From Acidobacteriota bacterium (GTDB lineage Bacteria; Acidobacteriota; Terriglobia; Terriglobales; Acidobacteriaceae): a stretch of 19,665 nucleotides of DNA. A model generated the notes under the pieces. The model worked only from the letters and a program-made list of their open reading frames with translations, was not told the origin of the DNA and searched no databases. Shown here in pieces: positions 1-5,895 of the stretch; positions within the stretch are counted from its first letter, which is position 1, and every line of letters starts with the position of its first letter. The stretch spans positions 1 to 19,665 of the forward strand of contig JAKBAG010000022.1 of the NCBI GenBank assembly GCA_021809235.1. Reading direction: 5' to 3'. The position numbers were made by a program, and so were the translations under genes.

Positions 1-1150
1 GCATGGATTTCCGATGGGGTCGGGTGGCGCGAATCCTGGCCGCTCGGTGCTTGTGGCTGGCAGCCGTTTTGTCTATGTGCTGAACCAGGGAACCCCTGCG
101 AACGGTAGCCTTCCGTGTAATGCCAACAACCCCTGCTCGAACCCGAACATTACGGAGTTCGTGGTCGGCGGCAACGGCATTCTCACCCAGCAGCAGACAT
201 TCTTCACTCAGGGTAGCAATCCCTTCCGCCTTCTGGCAGATGCATCCGGCAACTATCTGTTTGTCCTGGATCACGATGCTCCGTCCAATCAGTTCTGCAG
301 TGCGGTCGTCACCGGGGCAACCAGCTGCGGCGATGTGACCGTCTTCCAGATTGACAACACAACCGGACGTCTGACGCTGATCGACAACGCTCAGCTGACG
401 GCTTCCACCGGCCAGCAGGTGACGTACTTCCCTGTTCCGGCGAATCCAGTTGACTTTGCCTTCACCAGCGGGTACCTGATCACAGTCAGCGGTGCCAACG
501 GCGTGGCAGGTGGTCAGGTGGCTTACCCCTACACCTACAACTCCACCAACGGACAACTGGTCGTTAGCCAGAACGTGCCTCAGGTTCTAAATAGTGGTTC
601 CGGTGCTCCCATGGAAGCCGCTACCGCGATCATCTACTCTGGGGCCAAGGTCTATGTGCTGGATAATGAGCCGCTGACCGCCACAGCTAACGGCGTAACC
701 GTCACCAGCCCGGCACAGATTGTCCCCTTCACCATCGGCACCAATGGTGCGTTGCAATCGCTCACCGGCGGCGCGGTGCAGGATGATCCGACCGAAACCA
801 GCCCGATTTACCTGATTACGGACTCCAAGAATCGCTTTGTTTATGTTGCGAACCAGTTTGGAGCCAGCCAGGCGACCGGTAGCGGCATTACCGGCTTTAC
901 CATCGATCCGGCTTCCGCTCTGCTGACGGAAACACCTGGATCGCCCTGGGGAACCGGTTCTAACCCGCAGTGTCTGGTAGAGGATAGCTCCAACCAGTAC
1001 ATCTACACAGCAAACGCGAATGATTCCACCATCACCGGTCGCGTATTGGATCCCAATTCTGGCGCTTTGAATCCGATGCGCGGCAGCACTGGCGTCTTCC
1101 AGCTTGCCGGACCGGCTTCATGGTGCTGGATTGACGGACGCACCAACTAA
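1..1150 (+). CDS. Beta-propeller lactonase-fold (YVTN-type) protein, 5' truncated by window edge
   Basis: The frame is open from the first bases of the window, so the ATG at 14 is probably internal. The codons before it read H-G-F-P, and the segment FPMGSGGANP aligns with FPSGGRNP (residues 70-77) of the next gene and VPSGGTKP of the third, so roughly 70 residues, including any signal peptide, lie off the left edge. The visible 380 or so residues carry repeated blade motifs of the RFVYVLN, NYLFVLD, RFVYVAN and QYIYTAN type, typical of 7-bladed propellers related to 6-phosphogluconolactonase and YVTN proteins. Two cysteine pairs (C-X5-C and C-X9-C, residues 35/41 and 95/105 counted from the ATG at 14) may be disulfides. 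The family is usually exported. Lactonase activity is not shown by the sequence; a binding or scaffold role is equally possible. It is the first of three tandem paralogues. Confidence 0.85.
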   Translation, partial: HGFPMGSGGANPGRSVLVAGSRFVYVLNQGTPANGSLPCNANNPCSNPNITEFVVGGNGILTQQQTFFTQGSNPFRLLADASGNYLFVLDHDAPSNQFCSAVVTGATSCGDVTVFQIDNTTGRLTLIDNAQLTASTGQQVTYFPVPANPVDFAFTSGYLITVSGANGVAGGQVAYPYTYNSTNGQLVVSQNVPQVLNSGSGAPMEAATAIIYSGAKVYVLDNEPLTATANGVTVTSPAQIVPFTIGTNGALQSLTGGAVQDDPTETSPIYLITDSKNRFVYVANQFGASQATGSGITGFTIDPASALLTETPGSPWGTGSNPQCLVEDSSNQYIYTANANDSTITGRVLDPNSGALNPMRGSTGVFQLAGPASWCWIDGRTN

Positions 1151-1174
1151 TTGGAGTCCGTCTGCAAGGTATGG

Positions 1175-1209
1175 GCGACGGGCATCCAGAGATTCTGGAT
1201 GCCCGTCGC
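1175..1209 (+). terminator. Perfect 16-bp hairpin after first propeller gene
   Basis: Arms 1175-1190 and 1194-1209 are exact reverse complements around a 3-nt loop (GAT), starting 24 nt after the stop codon. No T-tract follows, so it is not a classic intrinsic terminator. It may be a 3'-end stabilising stem or a U-independent terminator. It lies in the 174-nt gap before the next gene, which also holds smaller stems (CTGCTG 1227-1232 with CAGCAG 1241-1246; CTCAG 1254-1258 with CTGAG 1264-1268). Confidence 0.5.
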
Positions 1210-1324
1210 ATCCCAAGAACCACCCGCTGCTGGATGGTTGCAGCAGAAGTAAGCTCAGCCCGGCTGAGTTGCAGCAATAAGCAGTCACCCCGTCAGCTCC
1301 AATCTCACGGGACGAAGGATTGGC

Positions 1325-2563
1325 ATGAAGTTTGGTAAACCCGCACAGGTCGCACTGATTGCATCCGCTGCTCTGGCGACGGCGACACTGTTCACCGCTT
1401 GTCAGCAGTACACCAGTACGCTGACCGTCGACTTTCTGTATGTGACCTCCAACCAGCAGGTCCCCGGCGAGATTCAGGTCTATGAAGTCAACTCGCAATC
1501 AGGTGTGCTTCGGCCCATTCCTACTTCTCCCTTCCCTTCCGGTGGACGAAATCCGGTCGCTGAAGCTGTCGCCCCCAACCATCTGAATCTGTACGTCGTC
1601 AATGAAGACGATAACGATATTGTGCAGATGGGCATTGGCACCGACGGTAAACTATACCCCCAGAACACCATCAACACAGCCGGATCCTTCCCTATCTCCC
1701 TGGCTATAAATACCCAGGGGAACTACCTGTATACGGCAGATACCTACTCGCCAATTCCCAGCTGTTCCTCGACCAATCCCTGCTCTGGCGATCTCGCCGT
1801 CTACCCCGTGGACTCCACCGGCAAGCCAGGCAGTCCGCTCTTCAACAGCACGGCCAGCCCGACGTACTGGCCACTGCAGCTGTCCCCGACCGATTCCAAG
1901 ACGATCCTGACCCCGACATCGGTGAATGTGCTGGCCAACGGCAAATATGTATATGTGACGGCCTATCATCCCACCTCAAGCGTGCCAACCACAAACCCCA
2001 GCGGTTATCCGGTCAGTTCTCAGGGATATCTCTTTGCCTTTGAAGTCAACTCCGACGGCACGCTGACCCAGATGAACAATGGCATTCCCATCACCAGCGG
2101 TCAACTTCCGTCTGCCATGGCCAGTGATGCCAACAGCCAGTACCTCTACGTTGCCGACTACAAGCTGGGACAGATCACTACCTACTCGGTGCAAAATGGC
2201 ATGCCCATGGCCGTAACAACGACGCCCTCCGGTAGCCTGCCCCTTTCGCTGTCACTGGATACCTATGGCAACCTCTACGCCGCCAATGCCGGCGACTCGA
2301 CGCTGAAGATGTATGCCACCAGTTCCAACGGGACGCTGACACTCTCCGGCACCTACGCCGTAGGCACCTATCCTGTGGCCGTTCTGCCGGATCCGCACGG
2401 GCTTGGTTTCATCTACACCGCTAATTTCCTGGGCAACACCATGAGTGGCTTCCAGATCAGCAAAAACAGTGGCGCGCTTGTGAACACCCAAAATTCTCCA
2501 TATCCGTCCATGGTGCAGCCGACAGCGATCGTCGGCGTGCCGCACAATGGTTCCATCCACTAG
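1325..2563 (+). CDS. Beta-propeller lactonase-fold lipoprotein (YVTN-type), second tandem copy
   Basis: A 412-residue protein with a lipoprotein signal peptide: basic start MKFGK, hydrophobic stretch to about residue 22, then the relaxed lipobox LFTAC with Cys26 as the predicted lipidated residue. F at -3 is unusual but allowed in the looser lipobox pattern. The mature part has repeated strands such as DFLYVTS, LNLYVVN, NYLYTAD, QYLYVAD and GFIYTAN, as expected for a 7-bladed propeller of the lactonase/YVTN superfamily. Cys147 and Cys153 (C-X5-C) lie in a loop just before a GDLAVYPV strand and could form a disulfide outside the cytoplasm. The start is supported by GAAGGA five bases upstream of the ATG. 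It sits between two paralogues and is probably co-transcribed with the third (83-nt gap). No active-site residues can be assigned; enzymatic function is unproven. Confidence 0.88.
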   Translation: MKFGKPAQVALIASAALATATLFTACQQYTSTLTVDFLYVTSNQQVPGEIQVYEVNSQSGVLRPIPTSPFPSGGRNPVAEAVAPNHLNLYVVNEDDNDIVQMGIGTDGKLYPQNTINTAGSFPISLAINTQGNYLYTADTYSPIPSCSSTNPCSGDLAVYPVDSTGKPGSPLFNSTASPTYWPLQLSPTDSKTILTPTSVNVLANGKYVYVTAYHPTSSVPTTNPSGYPVSSQGYLFAFEVNSDGTLTQMNNGIPITSGQLPSAMASDANSQYLYVADYKLGQITTYSVQNGMPMAVTTTPSGSLPLSLSLDTYGNLYAANAGDSTLKMYATSSNGTLTLSGTYAVGTYPVAVLPDPHGLGFIYTANFLGNTMSGFQISKNSGALVNTQNSPYPSMVQPTAIVGVPHNGSIH

Positions 2564-2611
2564 TCCAACTGCCCATTACAATGGGATTGGATCATCATTC
2601 ACCCAGTTTTC

Positions 2612-2631
2612 CAGGCCATCGGATCGGCCTG
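2612..2631 (+). other. Small hairpin ahead of third propeller gene's RBS
   Basis: CAGGCC (2612-2617) and GGCCTG (2626-2631) form a 6-bp stem with an 8-nt loop, ending a few bases before the Shine-Dalgarno GAAGGAA (2635-2641). A second short stem, CCCAT/ATGGG (2572-2576/2581-2585), follows the stop of the preceding gene. Either could tune translation or mRNA stability within the tandem pair; both are short enough to be chance. Confidence 0.25.
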
Positions 2632-2646
2632 CCATGAAGGAAGCTC

Positions 2647-3897
2647 ATGAAGTTCAAGAAACTCGGTCAGGCCACTCTTGTACTGGCAGGCGCGTTGCTC
2701 GCAGCCGGCCTGTTCACCGCCTGCAACCCTGTCACCATTGATTTCGTTTATGTAGCCGGCAGCAAGGCCGATCCCGGCCAGCTTGAGGTCTTTGAGATTG
2801 ACCGTGTCTCCGGCGCGCTCAGCCAGATCGGCTCCATCGTCCCTTCCGGCGGCACCAAGCCTGTCTCCATGGCGATTTCGCAGCTTTACCACAACATTTA
2901 CGTCATCAACCAGACCAGCAACAATCTGGTTGAGTTCTATGTGGACAATGATGGGCTGCTCCATCAAAAGAACACCTACTCACTTGCCAATGTAGGCAGT
3001 TCGCCGGTCTCGGTTTCCACGAACAATGCTGCCACTCTGCTCTTTGTTGTCAGCAACTACCAGCCTGGCTGCACCACGGCTATCTCCTCCGCCGCTACCT
3101 GCAACGGGGGTTCGCTTGCCGTCTTCCCGATGAATTCCGACGGTTCGCTCGGCAATCCCATCCAGAATGGCAATCTTTCCTACTGGCCAGTTGGAATCAA
3201 TCCAACCTCTGTGCAATCCACGGCAAACTGGCCCGTGAATAATGTGGCTCCGCTTTCCGGTACCACGGGTCTGCGCGTCTTTGTCACCAGCTATGATCCA
3301 ACCGCAGGACTTGGCTACATATACTCCTTCAGTTCCACGGCAGCCGGCGCCCTTACTCCGGTGAATGGCAGTCCGGAACTGGCAGGCGTCAAGCCCAGCG
3401 GAATGGTCATCGACCCAACCAGTCGTTTTGTCTATGTCACGGATTTCGCACAAAACGAACTGATCGCCTACACTATCGAATCCAATGGCCTGCTGCTGCC
3501 GCTGATTAACGGTCCCTTCAAGACCGGCAACGAGCCCTCCGCAGTCACAATGGATCCTCGCGGAATCTTCCTTTACGTCACCAACGAGCTGGACAATTCG
3601 GTCTCCGCCTACGCCATCACGCTGGCCACTGGCACTCCGACGGCCGCAGTCAACACTACCGGCTTGCAGACCAACGCAACGGCAACGGCACCGGTTGCCG
3701 TTGTGGTTGACCCTGGCTTCGGTCGCTATGTGATTACGGCAAACTATCTGGATAACTCTTCCACAACCTTCCAGATCAATGGCTCCACCGGCACGCTGTC
3801 CCCGGATCAGAACGGCCCGTACCCGACCGTTGCTTCGCCGACTGCTGTTGTCTCCATTCCGCGTGGTAACCACGCCATTCAGGTCAACCAGCCCTAG
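2647..3897 (+). CDS. Beta-propeller lactonase-fold lipoprotein (YVTN-type), third tandem copy
   Basis: A 416-residue paralogue of the preceding gene. The signal peptide is the same length and ends in the same LFTAC lipobox with Cys26, so it is likely anchored in a membrane facing the periplasm or surface. Blade strands include DFVYVAG, HNIYVIN, RFVYVTD, IFLYVTN and RYVITAN, spread over a 7-bladed propeller. Cys142 and Cys152 (C-X9-C) occupy the same loop as the cysteine pair of the second copy, before GSLAVFPM, but the spacing matches the second pair of the first copy. GAAGGAA lies five bases before the ATG. The gene ends 23 bp before a strong intrinsic terminator, which marks the end of the tandem block. 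Substrate or partner is unknown; the lactonase label rests on fold only. Confidence 0.88.
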   Translation: MKFKKLGQATLVLAGALLAAGLFTACNPVTIDFVYVAGSKADPGQLEVFEIDRVSGALSQIGSIVPSGGTKPVSMAISQLYHNIYVINQTSNNLVEFYVDNDGLLHQKNTYSLANVGSSPVSVSTNNAATLLFVVSNYQPGCTTAISSAATCNGGSLAVFPMNSDGSLGNPIQNGNLSYWPVGINPTSVQSTANWPVNNVAPLSGTTGLRVFVTSYDPTAGLGYIYSFSSTAAGALTPVNGSPELAGVKPSGMVIDPTSRFVYVTDFAQNELIAYTIESNGLLLPLINGPFKTGNEPSAVTMDPRGIFLYVTNELDNSVSAYAITLATGTPTAAVNTTGLQTNATATAPVAVVVDPGFGRYVITANYLDNSSTTFQINGSTGTLSPDQNGPYPTVASPTAVVSIPRGNHAIQVNQP

Positions 3898-3920
3898 CAT
3901 GCTGCCCAGCGGTATGCATC

Positions 3921-3953
3921 CCTCGGGGCAGCTACGGCTGCCCCGAGGTTTTT
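3921..3953 (+). terminator. Intrinsic terminator of the propeller gene block
   Basis: A perfect 12-bp GC-rich stem (3921-3932 with 3937-3948), tetraloop TACG, followed directly by five Ts (3949-3953). It separates the lipoprotein genes from pyrH. Confidence 0.92.
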
Positions 3954-3985
3954 GGGTAGCAAGTTTCCCAGTCTCAACTCCTGCG

Positions 3986-4015
3986 TTCAACTCCCCGGCG
4001 CCTGTATGCGATACT
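3986..4015 (+). promoter_or_regulatory. Possible pyrH promoter
   Basis: TTCAAC (3986-3991) and GATACT (4010-4015) are spaced by 18 bp, a weak sigma70-like pair between the upstream terminator and pyrH. Transcription would begin near 4021-4022, only a few bases before the ATG at 4025. The -35 match is poor, so this is a suggestion only. Confidence 0.25.
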
Positions 4016-4024
4016 CGAAAAGGC

Positions 4025-4729
4025 ATGTATAAGCGGATCGTTCTCAAGCTCTCTGGCGAAGCACTGGCAGGCACGCGCGGTTTTGGACTGGATGCCCAGC
4101 GCGTCATTGAAATCACCTCGGAGATTGCCGAGATTCGCTCTCTTGGCGTTGAAGTGGCCATCGTCGTTGGCGGCGGAAATTTTTTCCGCGGTGTAGCCGA
4201 GCATGCCAGAGAAATGGATCGCGTCAGTGCCGATAACATGGGCATGCTCTCCACCGTCATCAATGCCATCGCGCTGCAGGATGCCATTGAGAAACACGGC
4301 GTACAGTGCCGTGTGATGACGGCGATCACCATGAATCAGGTAGCTGAGCCTTACATTCGTCGCCGGGCCGTTCGCCATCTGGAAAAAGGACGTGTTGTCA
4401 TCTTTGCCGCTGGCATCGGCAATCCCTTCTTCTCCACGGATACGGCAGCATCCTTGCGCGCCATGGAGATCAAGGCGGATGTGCTGCTCAAGGCAACCAA
4501 GGTGGAGGGTGTGTACAACGCCGATCCCGTCCTCTTCAAGGATGCTGTCAAATATGACGAGATCACATATATGGACATCCTGAAGCAGGGGCTCAAAGTG
4601 ATGGATCTGACAGCCGTCAGCCTTTGCAAAGACAACAATCTGCCCATGATCATCTTCAATATGAATCAGCCGGGCAATATCCGCCGCGTCGTTCTGGGCG
4701 AAAAAGTCGGTTCGCTGGTCACCAGCTGA
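4025..4729 (+). CDS. pyrH: UMP kinase (uridylate kinase)
   Basis: Phosphorylates UMP to UDP with ATP in cytosolic pyrimidine nucleotide synthesis; the bacterial enzyme is a hexamer of the amino-acid kinase fold. The 234-residue product has the family signatures: KLSGEAL (8-14) for phosphate binding, GGGNFFRG (49-56), the D-N-MGMLSTVINA helix (70-81) for UMP contacts, AAGIGNPFFSTDTAA (128-142), and KATKVEGVYNADP (156-168). Length matches the usual 235-245. The start is the ATG before YKRIVLKLSG, the normal PyrH N-terminus; the reading frame is open further upstream but that part overlaps the preceding gene and the terminator. There is no convincing Shine-Dalgarno, only AAAAGG one base from the ATG. 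It is followed after 60 nt by an acyltransferase gene. In many bacteria pyrH lies directly after rpsB-tsf; here those genes are about 4 kb away on the other strand. Confidence 0.97.
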   Translation: MYKRIVLKLSGEALAGTRGFGLDAQRVIEITSEIAEIRSLGVEVAIVVGGGNFFRGVAEHAREMDRVSADNMGMLSTVINAIALQDAIEKHGVQCRVMTAITMNQVAEPYIRRRAVRHLEKGRVVIFAAGIGNPFFSTDTAASLRAMEIKADVLLKATKVEGVYNADPVLFKDAVKYDEITYMDILKQGLKVMDLTAVSLCKDNNLPMIIFNMNQPGNIRRVVLGEKVGSLVTS

Positions 4730-4789
4730 TTTCCAGCACTTTTTCCTTTCAATTCTGCTTCAAATCTGCTGCTATCGAGTCCAATTCCT

Positions 4790-5884
4790 GTGGAAGTTGC
4801 CAAGCCTGCCCGTCTGGATGCCCTCACCGGGCTGCGTTGTTTCGCGGCCCTGAATATTGTTTTCTTCCATTTTTCTGATCCGCGCTGGTTTGGCCCGTTT
4901 GCGCCTATCGTCAATGCCGGCTATATTTCCGTGAGCTTCTTCATCATGCTCTCCGGCTTTGTGCTGGCTTACAACTATGCCGACCGTGCCCGCGCAGGAA
5001 GACTGGACAGTGCCCGCTTCTGGAAGGCTCGCTGGACCCGGCTCTATCCGGTCTACCTACTCAGTCTGATCCTTGGCTGGCAGATGGTAACCCGTGAGTA
5101 TCACGCGCACACGCATACGCTTTTCTGGTCCGGCATTGTGCTCACGCCCCTGCTGCTCCAGGGCTGGATTCCGAAAATTGCCACCTTCTGGAATACGCCG
5201 GCATGGACCATGTCGGCCGAAGCCTTTTTCTACCTGATCTTCCCCTGGCTGGCGGCTCGCAGGCGCCCGGCAACCATGCGCGGACTACTGTCTTTGCTGG
5301 CTTTACTCTGGCTGATCGGCATCCTTCCTGGAACACTCTATGCCCTGCTGAGCCCGGACCAGATTCTCAAGCCCGATCGATTCTCCTACGGCATCTGGCT
5401 CCAGGCTCTCAAGTTCACTCCGCTGCCCCATCTGCCGGGCTTCGTCTTCGGCGTCTTTCTGGCCGCCGTGGATGCGCGCATCTCACGGGATGGTCGTATC
5501 CGGCTCATGCTTGGCATCAGCGGCTTCGCGGGCCTCTATCTCACACTTCTGCATGAGCCACGTCTACCCTATTCCATGCTGCATGATGGGCTGTTGATGC
5601 CCCTGTTTGGTGCTATGATCCTGGGGCTTGCCGGTCGCAATCTCCTCTCGCGCTTCTTCGGGCTTGCGCCGCTCGTTTTCGTCGGTGAGGCCAGTTATTG
5701 CCTCTACCTGCTGCACTTCAACCTGTGGAATCTCCTCCACGCCAGCGGCATTCTACCCGCGCTCGGGCTTTCCCGGTTCGATCCCTGGATCAGCTATGCC
5801 ATCCTCATCGGAATCGCCATCCTGACCCTCCATCTGGTGGAAAAGCCTGCTCAGCGCTGGCTGCGCAGCCGTATTGGCGCCTGA
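4790..5884 (+). CDS. Acyltransferase 3 family membrane protein (OafA/YrhL-like)
   Basis: Integral inner-membrane acyltransferase of 364 residues with about ten hydrophobic segments. Family landmarks: LDALTGLRCFAALNIVFFHF near the N-terminus, with the conserved Arg and His of the active-site region; SVSFFIMLSGFVL; the RWTRLYPVYL segment; WTMSAEAFFYLIFP, the family's W-S-x-E-x-x-F-Y-x-x-P element; SYCLYLLHF; and EKPAQRWLRSR at the end. Such proteins transfer acetyl or other acyl groups to cell-surface glycans such as O-antigen or exopolysaccharide; the acceptor cannot be read from sequence. The start is a GTG 60 nt after the pyrH stop, since the frame has no ATG before the conserved N-terminus; no clear Shine-Dalgarno is seen. 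It may be read through from pyrH. It converges with the GH2 gene, with 11 bp between stop codons. Confidence 0.9.
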   Translation: MEVAKPARLDALTGLRCFAALNIVFFHFSDPRWFGPFAPIVNAGYISVSFFIMLSGFVLAYNYADRARAGRLDSARFWKARWTRLYPVYLLSLILGWQMVTREYHAHTHTLFWSGIVLTPLLLQGWIPKIATFWNTPAWTMSAEAFFYLIFPWLAARRRPATMRGLLSLLALLWLIGILPGTLYALLSPDQILKPDRFSYGIWLQALKFTPLPHLPGFVFGVFLAAVDARISRDGRIRLMLGISGFAGLYLTLLHEPRLPYSMLHDGLLMPLFGAMILGLAGRNLLSRFFGLAPLVFVGEASYCLYLLHFNLWNLLHASGILPALGLSRFDPWISYAILIGIAILTLHLVEKPAQRWLRSRIGA

Positions 5885-5895
5885 CCCATCCCTGC

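Noticed and set aside
3779..4024. Longer pyrH start overlapping the third propeller gene
   Set aside because: It would read through a strong intrinsic terminator and add residues unlike any PyrH; MYKRIVLKLSG is the standard N-terminus.
2980..4332. 450-codon open frame on the minus strand across the third propeller gene and pyrH
   Set aside because: It lies antisense to two well-supported genes, has no recognisable domain, and its composition (many Arg, Gly, His, Val) is that of a shadow frame of GC-rich coding DNA.
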